Assembly: GCF_004000785.1 (NCBI RefSeq)
Contig: NZ_BILX01000025.1
Span: forward strand, 1 to 64,000
Direction of reading: 5' to 3'
DNA from: Paenibacillus ehimensis NBRC 15659
GTDB taxonomy: Bacteria > Bacillota > Bacilli > Paenibacillales > NBRC-103111
DNA: 64,000 bases
The stretch's first letter is position 1, and each line of letters starts with the position of its first letter. Of this stretch, positions 1-8,830 are shown piece by piece. The notes beneath the pieces are model-generated. The model saw only the letters and a list, made by a program, of their open reading frames with translations. It was not told the DNA's origin and did no database searches. The position numbers and the translations under genes were made by a program.

Positions 1-579
1 CGCGGCGATCAAGGCCACCTGCGTGACGGCGCTGGGGGCCAGCAGGGCGACCGCGGCCGCCGCAACGGCCAGCGTGGCGCGGGGCCGGTCGGACGCCAGA
101 CTGCGGCCCATGCCAAGCACCGCCTGCGCGACGATGGCGACGGCGACAAGCTTCAGCCCGTGAAGCCATCCGTCCTGGGCGACGGGCATCCCCTGCAGCG
201 CAAGCGCAAACAGAGCCATGGCGAGAGCGGATGGGAGCGTAAAGCCGAGCCAGGCGATCACCCCTCCTAACAAGCCGGAGCGGATGATGCCGAGTCCGAT
301 ACCGACCTGACTGCTGGCCGGTCCGGGCAAAAACTGGCACAAGGCGACCAGATCGGCATAGCCCCGCTCGTCCAGCCACTTGCGCTTGACGACATACTCG
401 TCCCGGAAATATCCGAGATGGGCCACAGGACCCCCGAAAGAGGTCAGTCCCAGCTTCGCGGAAGCGGCGCCGATTTCCAGCAGCCGTAAAAATCCGTTCC
501 GGGGGCGGGACGATCCGGCGGAGTTCGTATCTTCTTGATTTTGGAGCGGAGCGGATGAATCGTTCTGACCTGCAGCCAT
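1..579 (-). CDS. chrA: Chromate transporter ChrA, N-terminal part (cut by window edge)
   Basis: Reading leftward from ATG at 579 the frame stays open for 193 codons to the window edge. After a polar N-terminus it holds the ChrA-family signature around residues 45-100: FGGPVAHLGYFRDEYV, then KRKWLDERGYADLVALCQF and LPGPASSQVGIG, followed by hydrophobic membrane segments. ChrA proteins are membrane pumps of the CHR family that expel chromate. An AGGAGTG ribosome site lies about 9 bases before the ATG. No neighbour suggests a partner; the gene to its right ends at a hairpin, so it is probably its own transcript. The C-terminal half is outside the window, so one- versus two-domain (fused CHR) architecture cannot be told. 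Confidence 0.9.
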   Translation of the reverse strand, partial: MAAGQNDSSAPLQNQEDTNSAGSSRPRNGFLRLLEIGAASAKLGLTSFGGPVAHLGYFRDEYVVKRKWLDERGYADLVALCQFLPGPASSQVGIGLGIIRSGLLGGVIAWLGFTLPSALAMALFALALQGMPVAQDGWLHGLKLVAVAIVAQAVLGMGRSLASDRPRATLAVAAAAVALLAPSAVTQVALIAA

Positions 580-722
580 GTTGCGGTAACACTCCTTTTT
601 TGTAAGTGCAGGGGATAATTGGTAGTCACTTTTTCATCAAAACAGATTTATCGTTCCGTTTCAAGTTAACTTTTTGTGATTTTTTTTACACCGGCCGAGC
701 AAGGGCTCGACCGCTGAAAGAT

Positions 723-765
723 AAGGCATCCCTCCGGCTGTGGCAAAGCACGGCGGGGATGCCTT
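723..765 (-). terminator. Probable intrinsic terminator of the MacA/MacB-type operon
   Basis: Ten-base arms AAGGCATCCC and GGGATGCCTT form a hairpin just beyond the stop of the secreted-protein gene. The T-run is short on both strands, so termination efficiency is uncertain; it could serve either strand. Confidence 0.6.
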
Positions 766-803
766 CTTTTGCTGCCCCTCTGGTTGACAAGGAGCGGTTC
801 TGC

Positions 804-3143
804 TTACGGCTGGAACTCCCGTACCAGCCGTTTGGCCGGTCCGTTCGGCGTATCGACCGTCTCGTATACGCGGATCGTCACGCCCGATTCGATCTGCTCG
901 GTCTTGACGTTCGTGAACGAAATGCGCTGCGTGCCGGTGATAAGCTTTTGCGTGCCGGTAAATCCGGCGGATTGAGAGCCGAGCACCCGGCCGAGCCCGT
1001 CGACAAGCTCGAACTCCATCTTCGAAAAGTTCTGGTCGACGATGACCGGCTCCCGCTGCTCGATCGTCAGCGATAAGTTCAGATGATACGAATAGCCGGT
1101 CGATTGGCTGTAGGTTGTCGCCAGATTGTTTGCATCGATGTTGACGTCGAACGGATAGAAGCTGATCTTGCCGTACTCCTCTTCCCGCTGCGCGGCGACG
1201 CGGAACGTGCCGAGATCCAGCTTGGCCGGCGCGACCGCTTTCGGGTCCGTCACCCGGAAGGCGATATTGTCCCCTTTTTCGTCCGCCGGCACCATGAACG
1301 AATAAGCGACGACATAGCTCGTTCCGGGCATAATGGAGGAAGCCGCGGACGTTTGACGGACCCCCGGGAACGCCAGTCCTTGCGAGTTCAACAGCTCCGT
1401 GCCGATGTCCGGAAGCGCGAGGACCGAGCTTCCGCGGTTCGTGTACTTCACTTTGGCGATGGCCGTTGTGTACCCGTAATCGGTATTTTCGTGCAAATGC
1501 AGCTCCACAAGCGACATGTCCAGCTTGGAGTCGATCAGGCTGCTTGGCGCAAGGGGCAGCGGCGTACCGTACTCGTAGCTTTTCGCAGCCATCGTCGGGT
1601 TGTATTGCTGCGCCATGCCTTGGAGGCCGACGACCATAACCGGACGCCCGTCCGTTTTCGCGCTTGATGCCGTGCCGGACGAAGAGCTGGTTGTGCCGCT
1701 TCCGCTTGTCGCCGTCTTCGTCTGTCCGCTCGTGCCGCTCGCAGCACTTGTGCTGCCGGCGCTTCCCCCGGCAGAGGACGAGCCGGATGTTGTGCCGGAG
1801 GTTGCTCCCGAGCTGGCGGCACTTCCGGCGGCCCCGCTGCCGGCCGTATTCGCGCTTGCGGACGTGCTCCCGCCGCTTCCGGCCGCTGTCGCGCCCGAAC
1901 CGGCGCTTGTCCCTGCCGCGGCCGCGTCCTCTTTGACGCGGACCACAAGCTCCGCTGCGTCCGGCTCGACGCCGGACGGGAGCAGCGCCGTGTAGCTGAA
2001 CGATACCGCAGCTTTCGGCGCCAAGTATGCGTCAACCGAGGAACGGGCTTCCGAAGCCGCCGCGGACCCGTCTTTCCCGAACTGGTAAGCGCCGGTCAGC
2101 GCAGGTACCGCGATCATCCGGTCGCTGTCATTGCGCACCGTCACGGTGGATTGCACGAGGACGCCGTCTTCCTGGCGGATTGCCGTCGCTTTCTCGGCGG
2201 CAACCGTCAGTCCGCTGCCCGTTCCGTATCGGGCCAGCGGCTTCTCGCTGCCGAGCTTGACCGCCGGCGGCAGCTCGCCAAGCGGCAGACTGCCAAGCAC
2301 CTTGTCCTCGCCCGTATCTGAAATAACCATCTGCAAAGTCAACGGGCCGACGGGCAGCTCGGAAAGCTCGGCCTTCAGCGTCCGCTGAACGGCTTCATTC
2401 GGCAGCAGCGAAGAACTGTCCGAGCCTGTAAGAGCGCCGGGAAGCGTCCGTCCGTCGGACGCCAGCAGCCGGTATTGAAGAGCCGACGGAAGCGTGATGC
2501 CCGTTTTGCCGCTGCCGGTCACATACAGATTCATATACAGATACGGCTTGCCGTTCTCGACGACGCGGAAGCCGTCCCCCTGCACGAACGTCAGGAATCC
2601 ATCCTCTTTGGCTGCAGGGTCTGCGTCCTTGAGCCTCATGACGGTCTGCGAAGCCGCCGACACCCCGCCGGGGAGCGAGTCCGCCACGGGCAGCGCGCCG
2701 ATGTTGCGCGTCTGGTCGGCCCCGCTGCCGTCCCAGGCGTACAGGCCCACCTTCAGCCCCTCGGCCTTGACGCCCGGAGCCAGCTGGGAGTAAAAGTCGA
2801 ACGTCTGCTCCTTACCCGGCTGGACGCGGGCGCTTTGCTTGCTGCCCAAGCGGGCCGGATAGCGGTTCCCCGCTTCGTCCACCACCCGGACGCCGTAGCC
2901 GTTGAAATCGACCGCGCCGCTGCCGCCGTTATGAAGCTTCAACGAGAACTGCATCAGCGGCGAATCGCCGCCCGCGGCAAGCGATGCGTTCTCCAGCGTA
3001 AAGTAAGTGTCGTTTGCCACAAAAACGCCCGGTTTCCCCGCATAAACGGGCGGCGCGGAAGCCGACAGGCACACGGCGCTGATCGCCAGCGCTCCGAGCC
3101 AAGCCGTACGGGACGGTTTCGTTAACATCTTTAAGCTTTTCAC
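804..3143 (-). CDS. Secreted protein of unknown function, last gene of a MacA/MacB-type operon (779 aa)
   Basis: The protein begins with GTG at 3143, nine bases after AAAGGAGG, and has a signal peptide (basic start, hydrophobic core, cleavage near VYAGKP at about residue 36). Residues 40-400 and 520-779 look like repeated beta-rich, immunoglobulin-like modules that alternate phrases such as LHNGGSGAVDFNGYGV and KVKYTNRGSSVLALPD. They are separated by a Ser/Thr/Gly/Ala-rich linker at about 410-500 that should be flexible. I do not recognise a named family. It sits 38 bases after the permease gene of the export operon, so it is probably co-transcribed and may be an extracellular or wall-side partner or cargo of that exporter. 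Function is inferred from context only. Confidence 0.85.
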   Translation of the reverse strand: MKSLKMLTKPSRTAWLGALAISAVCLSASAPPVYAGKPGVFVANDTYFTLENASLAAGGDSPLMQFSLKLHNGGSGAVDFNGYGVRVVDEAGNRYPARLGSKQSARVQPGKEQTFDFYSQLAPGVKAEGLKVGLYAWDGSGADQTRNIGALPVADSLPGGVSAASQTVMRLKDADPAAKEDGFLTFVQGDGFRVVENGKPYLYMNLYVTGSGKTGITLPSALQYRLLASDGRTLPGALTGSDSSSLLPNEAVQRTLKAELSELPVGPLTLQMVISDTGEDKVLGSLPLGELPPAVKLGSEKPLARYGTGSGLTVAAEKATAIRQEDGVLVQSTVTVRNDSDRMIAVPALTGAYQFGKDGSAAASEARSSVDAYLAPKAAVSFSYTALLPSGVEPDAAELVVRVKEDAAAAGTSAGSGATAAGSGGSTSASANTAGSGAAGSAASSGATSGTTSGSSSAGGSAGSTSAASGTSGQTKTATSGSGTTSSSSGTASSAKTDGRPVMVVGLQGMAQQYNPTMAAKSYEYGTPLPLAPSSLIDSKLDMSLVELHLHENTDYGYTTAIAKVKYTNRGSSVLALPDIGTELLNSQGLAFPGVRQTSAASSIMPGTSYVVAYSFMVPADEKGDNIAFRVTDPKAVAPAKLDLGTFRVAAQREEEYGKISFYPFDVNIDANNLATTYSQSTGYSYHLNLSLTIEQREPVIVDQNFSKMEFELVDGLGRVLGSQSAGFTGTQKLITGTQRISFTNVKTEQIESGVTIRVYETVDTPNGPAKRLVREFQP

Positions 3144-3181
3144 AAGCCGCTTCCTCCTTTAGTAAAAACGGGATGACAAGA

Positions 3182-4360
3182 TTAATCGAAGCGAAGCGCG
3201 TCGATCGGGCGAAGCTTGGACGCTTTGTTCGCCGGGTACAAGCCGAACACGACACCGACCAGCACGGAGAACAAGAATGCATACAAGCCGATATCCATCG
3301 ACAGCTTGGTCGTCTGGTCCGGATTGATCATCGGCCAGACAAGCGCCAGACCGCTGCCGAGCAGCAGTCCGACGAGGCCGCCGATGCCGCTGATGACCGT
3401 CGCCTCGACGAGGAACTGCATCAGAATGTTGCGACGCTTCGCCCCGATCGACTTGCGGATGCCGATTTCGCGCGTCCGCTCGCTGACCGTGACCAGCATA
3501 ATATTCATAATGCCGATGCCGCCGACCAGCAGCGAGATGCAAGCTACGCTGATCAGCTGATTCGTAAGCGTGCTCGATGCGGCGACCCTCGCATTCATCA
3601 GCTCGTCCTGATTGACGAGGTTGAAGCCTTGATCGCTTTTGAATTTATAGGTCAAATACTGCTTCATCGTCTCTTGCGCTTTGTAGATGTCTTCCTTCGT
3701 CGGGGAATCGACATACGTCGTCCGGATATTGCCCAGCTTGAAGGCGCGCTGCGCCGTCGTGAGCGGGACGAATACCGCGTTGTCCATCGAGGTGCCGCCC
3801 GCCCCGGTACCCTTGCTTTTCAGCTTGCCGACCACGGTGAAGACGACGCCGTCGATGTTGATCTGCTCGCCCGTCGGATCGAGCGTGCCGAAGTACGTGT
3901 TCGACACCTCGCTGCCAAGCACGGCAACCGGGTTGCGGAATTCGAGATCGGCATCGACGATAAAGCGTCCGGTCTCAAGCTGGCCTTTCATAATGCTGAG
4001 ATACCGGTCGTTCGTGCCGATGACCGTATATTTCTCCTGCGTCCGGTCGTACTTGATATTGGAGTTGGCTTTATTGATCGTCGGTGCAATCGAAGAAAAC
4101 TCCGGCAGCTGCTCCAGCTGCATCAGATCGTTGTAATCGAGCTGCTGCGCCCGCCCCATCCCCAGCACATTGACAACGAGCATATTCGTGCCGAGGTTCT
4201 CGTACTGCTTCTCGATCTGGTCCGACGTCCCCCGTCCGATCGCAACGAGCGTGACGACGGAGCTGACGCCGATAATCACGCCGAGCATGGTGAGCATGGT
4301 GCGCATCGGGTTGGACAGCACCGTCCGCAGCGCCATGGTGATCAGTTCCGTCGTTCTCAT
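3182..4360 (-). CDS. MacB/FtsX-type ABC transporter permease
   Basis: 392 residues, the usual length of stand-alone MacB-type permeases in Gram-positives. Residues 10-40 form the first membrane helix after ELITMALRTVLSNPMRTMLT. A large extracytoplasmic domain follows (about 50-270), and then three membrane helices at about 275-385 in the FtsX-domain pattern. The segment ERTREIGIRKSIGAKRRNIL just after the second helix is the typical cytoplasmic FtsX loop that contacts the ATPase. Its start overlaps the ATPase stop by four bases (ATGA type), so the two are translationally coupled. With the ATPase and adaptor it should form a mechanotransmission-type exporter of peptides, antibiotics or lipoprotein-like substrates; the substrate is unknown. 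Confidence 0.93.
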   Translation of the reverse strand: MRTTELITMALRTVLSNPMRTMLTMLGVIIGVSSVVTLVAIGRGTSDQIEKQYENLGTNMLVVNVLGMGRAQQLDYNDLMQLEQLPEFSSIAPTINKANSNIKYDRTQEKYTVIGTNDRYLSIMKGQLETGRFIVDADLEFRNPVAVLGSEVSNTYFGTLDPTGEQINIDGVVFTVVGKLKSKGTGAGGTSMDNAVFVPLTTAQRAFKLGNIRTTYVDSPTKEDIYKAQETMKQYLTYKFKSDQGFNLVNQDELMNARVAASSTLTNQLISVACISLLVGGIGIMNIMLVTVSERTREIGIRKSIGAKRRNILMQFLVEATVISGIGGLVGLLLGSGLALVWPMINPDQTTKLSMDIGLYAFLFSVLVGVVFGLYPANKASKLRPIDALRFD

Positions 4361-5088
4361 GCCGTCACACCCGCCGCTCCGGCCGGGATCTCCGCCGGGA
4401 TCTCCGCCAGCCTCTCGTCACGGACGATCAGGCCGTCCCGGATCGACACCACGCGTTTCGCATTCTCGGCAATATGCAGATCGTGCGTGATCAAAACGAT
4501 GGTATTGCCCTGCTCGTTGAGCCGTATGATCAGCTCCAGCACTTCCTTGCCGGTCTTGGAATCCAGCGCTCCCGTCGGCTCGTCGGCCAGCATGAGCGAC
4601 GGCGACACCGCCAGCGCACGGGCAATTGCCACCCGCTGCTGCTGCCCCCCGGACAGCTCGCTCGGTTTATGGTGGCCGCGCTGGCCCATCCCCAGCAGCT
4701 CCAGCATCTGGAGCGCCGTTTCGCGGCGCTTCTTGGCCTGCACACCCGAGTAAATCAAGGGCAATTCCACATTTTCCAGCGCGGTAAGCTTGGGAAGCAG
4801 ATTGAACTGTTGAAAAATAAATCCGATTTTTTTGTTCCGCAGCTCCGCGAGCTGATTGTCCGTCATGTTCTCGGTCGCCACGCCGTCCAGCTTATAGGAG
4901 CCGGAGGTCGGCACGTCCAGCAAGCCGATCGTGTTCATCAGGGTCGACTTCCCGGAGCCGCTTGGCCCGACGATAGCGACGAAGTCCCCCCGCTCCACCG
5001 TAAGCGACAGGTCGTTCAATATGCGCAGCTTTTCCGCGCCCCGTTCGTATTCCTTCGTAATGTTTTTCAGCTCGATCATCGGTTCCAT
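4357..5088 (-). CDS. MacB/LolD-type ABC transporter ATP-binding protein
   Basis: 243 residues with all ABC motifs intact: Walker A GPSGSGKST at 41-49, Q-loop FIFQQFNLLPKLTALENV near 90-107, signature LSGGQQQR at 145-152, Walker B LMLADEPTGALD at 166-176 and the switch histidine in LITHDLH. The PTGALD box and the Q-loop phrase are typical of the LolD/MacB/FtsE class that works with FtsX-type permeases. AAAGGAGG precedes the ATG by nine bases. It lies 22 bases after the adaptor gene and overlaps the permease gene, so the three are one operon and the protein powers that transporter at the cytoplasmic face. Confidence 0.96.
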   Translation of the reverse strand: MEPMIELKNITKEYERGAEKLRILNDLSLTVERGDFVAIVGPSGSGKSTLMNTIGLLDVPTSGSYKLDGVATENMTDNQLAELRNKKIGFIFQQFNLLPKLTALENVELPLIYSGVQAKKRRETALQMLELLGMGQRGHHKPSELSGGQQQRVAIARALAVSPSLMLADEPTGALDSKTGKEVLELIIRLNEQGNTIVLITHDLHIAENAKRVVSIRDGLIVRDERLAEIPAEIPAGAAGVTA

Positions 5089-5110
5089 GCCGGGATTCCT
5101 CCTTTCACCG

Positions 5111-6823
5111 TTATCTGCCGGTCTGGCCGCCTCCGTTGACGCGTGTCCCGCCGCCGGTATTCCCGCCTCCTGCGCCGGCTCCGCCCGGGGCCATCTGGAA
5201 CGTGCCGCCGCCCGGGAATCCGCCGCCTTGGCCGCCCTGGAACTGCTGCCGCAGCCTGTCGATCTCGGCCTGGCTTAAATTTTGCCGCTGCTGCCGCACG
5301 GGCACGACGACTTTATCGCCTTCCTTAAGCCCTTCGGTAACCTCCACCTCGGTTTTGCTGCGGATGCCGATCTTGATCTCCTTCTCCTTCCGCGTGCCGT
5401 CCGGCCGCTCCACGGTAACGAACCGTTTGCCTTTTTGCTGCTGGAGCGCCTCCATCGGCAGGACGAGAATGTCCTTTTTGTCCTGGATCAAAATATTCGC
5501 CGTTCCCGTCATGCCGTAGCGCAGGTCGCCGGTATTTTTGACCGCCACCACGGCGTCGTAGAATGTAACCCCGTTGGTCGTCGTTCCGACCGTAGACACC
5601 TGGGTCACTTCCCCCTCGAATTTGCGTCCTGGCAGCGAATCGACGGTCACTTCCGCCTTCATGCCGTTCTTCACATTCGGCAGATCAAGCTCGTCGACCT
5701 GAATGGGAAGCTGCATGAAATCGAGGCTCGCCACCGCTCCGAACAAGGTTGTCCCTTCGACTTTCGCTCCAACCGGATAGCTCGCCAGCACATTCGTTTT
5801 CTTGTTGGCAAAATCCGTGGAAAAGACCCCGTCAAAAGGCGCCTTGAGCGTCAATTGGTTTAACTTGTCTTCCAGTCCGGTAATCGTCGCCTTCTGTCGC
5901 TCGATCGCCGCCTGCTTGTTCAATATGTCGCCGGCGAGCGTATCGCTGCCGATGACGGCCAGCACATCGCCCGGATTCACATGACTTCCGTTCTTCACCT
6001 TCAGCTCGCGGATAGTTCCGTTCGCCCCGGCGAACACCGTCTCGGTTTTTATGTATTCGAGCGTTCCTTTCTCCAGCGAGTCGACACGGCGTCCGCCGAT
6101 CGTCGCCGTCCCCTTCACTTTCATCCCCGCATCCAGCGTCCCGTCATTCGCTACGTTCACTTCGACATCGACCAGCTTGCCGCCGGAGCTGTCCGACCTT
6201 GTTAAGGTGCCAACCGCAGCGATCGTTCCTGTCTTCGTCAGCAGGAAGCCGTCGGGAGCCAGATCGAGCGTGTCGCCCTTCTTCAGCTGTGCAGCATCCT
6301 CCAGCAAAAACGGCAGCTTCACCGTAAGCGAGGACAAGTCCGCGATCGTGCCTATACGGCTCGATTTGGTCGTGTTCGAGCCCGTGTCCAGATTGCCGGA
6401 CAACGTCAGCTTGCCGCCGATCGGAGCGGTAATTTGCAGATTCCCCTGCTGGGTCCGCAGATCGTTCAAATCATTTTCCATCTGTTGAAGGCTCGTTCGC
6501 GCCTCCTGCAGGTTCGTTTCGAGCGTCGGATCGGCGATTTCCACCAGGATGTCCCCTTTTTTCACCGGCTGGTTCCGGGTCAGGTTCATCGTCTTGATCG
6601 TTCCGTCCGCAGGCGCGATAATGTTCTGCATGTCCCTTGCCTCAAACTGGGAAGTGCCGGATACCGTTGACCGGATTTCCCCTTTTTGGACCTCGACCGT
6701 CTTGTCCTGTACGCTGGCGGCCGACTTTTTCGGTTTTTGTTGCAAATACACGTACGTTCCGGCTCCGACCACCAAGAGGCCGAGGACGCCGATGATCCAT
6801 TTTTTGTAGCGCAGCCACGCCAT
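5111..6823 (-). CDS. HlyD/MacA-family periplasmic-adaptor-like efflux subunit
   Basis: An N-terminal membrane anchor (WIIGVLGLLVVGAGTYVYL) is followed by a first biotinyl-lipoyl half, a coiled coil (LEQ-rich segments near residues 100-120 and 305-330), a second lipoyl half, beta-barrel and membrane-proximal domains, the order of MacA/YknX adaptors. The C-terminus is a Gly/Gln-rich tail of about 50 residues. Two ATGs are possible; 6823 is chosen because AAGGA lies nine bases before it but directly abuts the one at 6832. In Gram-positives such adaptors join the MacB-type ATPase and permease at the outer face of the membrane. It is the first gene of the operon; no clear promoter motif was identified upstream. 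Confidence 0.93.
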   Translation of the reverse strand: MAWLRYKKWIIGVLGLLVVGAGTYVYLQQKPKKSAASVQDKTVEVQKGEIRSTVSGTSQFEARDMQNIIAPADGTIKTMNLTRNQPVKKGDILVEIADPTLETNLQEARTSLQQMENDLNDLRTQQGNLQITAPIGGKLTLSGNLDTGSNTTKSSRIGTIADLSSLTVKLPFLLEDAAQLKKGDTLDLAPDGFLLTKTGTIAAVGTLTRSDSSGGKLVDVEVNVANDGTLDAGMKVKGTATIGGRRVDSLEKGTLEYIKTETVFAGANGTIRELKVKNGSHVNPGDVLAVIGSDTLAGDILNKQAAIERQKATITGLEDKLNQLTLKAPFDGVFSTDFANKKTNVLASYPVGAKVEGTTLFGAVASLDFMQLPIQVDELDLPNVKNGMKAEVTVDSLPGRKFEGEVTQVSTVGTTTNGVTFYDAVVAVKNTGDLRYGMTGTANILIQDKKDILVLPMEALQQQKGKRFVTVERPDGTRKEKEIKIGIRSKTEVEVTEGLKEGDKVVVPVRQQRQNLSQAEIDRLRQQFQGGQGGGFPGGGTFQMAPGGAGAGGGNTGGGTRVNGGGQTGR

Positions 6824-6961
6824 CCGCGTCATTCCTTTCTAAATCGATGTAGCGTTGATCACCTCTTTCAATGTAGCACCCGTTTGTAAAAAAAAAGTGA
6901 AATGTCGCTTAATCCCAACTTAAAGTATGGAAGCGGCCCCTGCCGATCATTAGGGAACGCC

Positions 6962-7000
6962 AAAAAGCCCGCAGCAACGACAAAATCGTTATTGCAGGCT
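6962..7000 (-). terminator. Intrinsic terminator of pckA
   Basis: On the minus strand AGCCTGCAATAACGA pairs with TCGTTGCTGCGGGCT and is followed by TTTTTGG, 20 bases past the pckA stop. Confidence 0.88.
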
Positions 7001-7020
7001 GGCGTATTTAAATTTCAGTT

Positions 7021-8604
7021 TTAGCTCAAACGCGGACCGGCAGCGCGAACCGCCTCAGGCGCATCCGCAAACTTCCCGAAGTTGCTGATGAACCGTTCGG
7101 CAAGCTCCCGGGCTTTGGCGTCGTAAGCTTGTTTGTCCTCCCACGTGCTGCGCGGCTGCAGCACTTCATCCGGTACGCCGGGAACGTGACTTGGCACCAG
7201 CACGCCGAATACCGGGTCCGGGGTAAACTCCCCTTGCTCCAGCTTGCCTTCCAAGGCTGCCGTGACCATCGCGCGGGTGTAGGCCAAATTCATCCGCTTG
7301 CCCACCCCGTAAGGTCCGCCGGACCAGCCGGTGTTCACCAGGTAGACGCGGGCTTCGTGCCGGTCGATCTTGCGTCCCAGCATCTCGGCATAGACGCTCG
7401 GGCTCAGCGGCAGGAACGGCGACCCGAAGCAAGCGGAGAACGTCGTCTCCGGCTCCGTCACGCCCCGCTCCGTTCCGGCCAGCTTGGACGTATAGCCGGA
7501 CAGAAAATGATACATCGCCTGCTCCTTCGTCAGCTTCGCAATCGGAGGCAGCACCCCGAACGCGTCGGCCGTCAGGAAGACGATCGTCTCCGGATGCCCC
7601 GCCGTACCGGGAATCACCGCGTTCGCTATCGATTCAAGCGGGTAAGCAGCCCGCGTATTTTCCGTGCGGGAGCCGTCATGGTAATCCGCTTCCAGCGTGT
7701 CCGGACGCAGCACCACATTTTCCAGCACGGCCCCGAAGCGGATCGCATTCCAAATTTGCGGCTCCTTCTCTTCACTAAGCCCGATGCACTTGGCATAGCA
7801 GCCGCCCTCGAAGTTGAACACGCCGCGGTCCGACCAGCCGTGTTCGTCGTCGCCGATCAAGCGCCGGTTCGGATCGGCGGACAGCGTCGTTTTGCCCGTG
7901 CCGGACAGTCCGAAGAACAGCGCCACATCGCCCTTTTCTCCGACGTTGGCCGAGCAGTGCATCGGAAACACGCCTTGGAACGGCAGCAAATAGTTCAGCA
8001 CGCTGAAAATCGACTTTTTCATCTCGCCCGCATATTCCGTTCCACCGATCAGCACGATGCGCTTCTCGAACGAAACGGCGATGAACGTGCCGGACTTCGT
8101 CCCGTCAGTCGCAGGGTCGGCCTGCAAGCCGGGCAGCGCAATCACCGTAAATTCCGCGCGGTGCTCCTTCAATTCCTCCGCCGTCGGGCGAATAAACAGC
8201 TGGCGCACGAACAAATTGTGCCACGCGTATTCGTTCACGACGCGGATCGGCAGCCGGTATTCCTCATCCGCACCGGCGAAGCCGTCGAACACGTACAGCT
8301 CGCGTTCCTTCATATATTGTGCCGCTTTGGCAAGTAAACGATCGAAGTGCTGCTCCGCCATCGGCTGGTTGACGGTTCCCCAAGCGATGTGTCCGTCGAC
8401 GGAAGCCTCCTGCACGATATATTTATCCTTGGGCGAACGGCCCGTAAATTTTCCGGTGAAGGCCCGCAGCGCCCCGCTGGATGCAAGCTCCCCCTCCTGC
8501 CGCTTCAACGCGGCTTGAACCAAAACAGGAACCGGCAAATTATAATGAACGTTCCCCCCGGCAAGAAGCGCGGCCGTATCGAAGCTGTACTCCGTCGTTT
8601 TCAT
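7021..8604 (-). CDS. pckA: Phosphoenolpyruvate carboxykinase (ATP)
   Basis: Converts oxaloacetate and ATP to phosphoenolpyruvate, CO2 and ADP, the first committed step of gluconeogenesis. The 527-residue protein is the family length. It shows the substrate loop [12 protein letters not shown], the PEPCK P-loop [11 protein letters not shown], the metal site DDEHGWSD just after it, and the C-terminal [15 protein letters not shown] segment. An upstream TTG at 8616 is in frame, but it overlaps the GGAGG ribosome site that sits five bases before ATG at 8604, so 8604 is the better start. The gene is monocistronic, with its own terminator, and tandem operator-like repeats lie in its promoter region. 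Confidence 0.97.
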   Translation of the reverse strand: MKTTEYSFDTAALLAGGNVHYNLPVPVLVQAALKRQEGELASSGALRAFTGKFTGRSPKDKYIVQEASVDGHIAWGTVNQPMAEQHFDRLLAKAAQYMKERELYVFDGFAGADEEYRLPIRVVNEYAWHNLFVRQLFIRPTAEELKEHRAEFTVIALPGLQADPATDGTKSGTFIAVSFEKRIVLIGGTEYAGEMKKSIFSVLNYLLPFQGVFPMHCSANVGEKGDVALFFGLSGTGKTTLSADPNRRLIGDDEHGWSDRGVFNFEGGCYAKCIGLSEEKEPQIWNAIRFGAVLENVVLRPDTLEADYHDGSRTENTRAAYPLESIANAVIPGTAGHPETIVFLTADAFGVLPPIAKLTKEQAMYHFLSGYTSKLAGTERGVTEPETTFSACFGSPFLPLSPSVYAEMLGRKIDRHEARVYLVNTGWSGGPYGVGKRMNLAYTRAMVTAALEGKLEQGEFTPDPVFGVLVPSHVPGVPDEVLQPRSTWEDKQAYDAKARELAERFISNFGKFADAPEAVRAAGPRLS

Positions 8605-8645
8605 GAATTCCTCCAACCCTTTCTGTCTTCATGTCATTCCACATT

Positions 8646-8683
8646 TATTGTACACTATTTGTTTATATATTGTATACTATTTG
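8646..8683 (-). promoter_or_regulatory. pckA control region with two tandem 16-bp repeats
   Basis: Seen on the plus strand, TATTGTACACTATTTG (8646-8661) and TATTGTATACTATTTG (8668-8683) differ at one base and start 22 bases (about two helical turns) apart. On the minus strand a possible promoter has GTGAAC as -35 (3/6), a 17-base spacer and TACAAT as -10 inside the upstream copy, so a bound protein would cover the -10 region and the start of transcription. A related arrangement lies before ppdK. Confidence 0.6.
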
Positions 8684-8744
8684 ATCATAATGTTCACGGT
8701 TTATACTAATAATTCCGCAAACATAACCAGTCTATAGGTGTCGT

Positions 8745-8785
8745 TAAAAAAAGAGGGCTTATCCAGAACATCGGATAAACCCTCT
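8745..8785 (-). terminator. Intrinsic terminator of the SDR gene
   Basis: Minus strand: AGAGGGTTTATCC pairs with GGATAAGCCCTCT (one G-T type change) around a seven-base loop and runs into seven T. Confidence 0.92.
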
Positions 8786-8830
8786 CGCGTTTTTGCGTAT
8801 GCTAATGTAAAAAACGTTCTGTCATTGTTC

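Noticed and set aside
1600-1995. Long Pro/Ala/Val-rich and Arg/Ser-rich ORFs on both strands here
   Set aside because: They are antisense or shifted readings of the low-complexity linker of the secreted protein.
8605-8616. Upstream TTG start for pckA
   Set aside because: It overlaps the GGAGG that serves the ATG at 8604.
8646-8683. Naming the pckA repeats as CcpN sites
   Set aside because: The regulated genes fit CcpN logic, but the sequence does not clearly match the CcpN motif I recall, so the regulator is left open.
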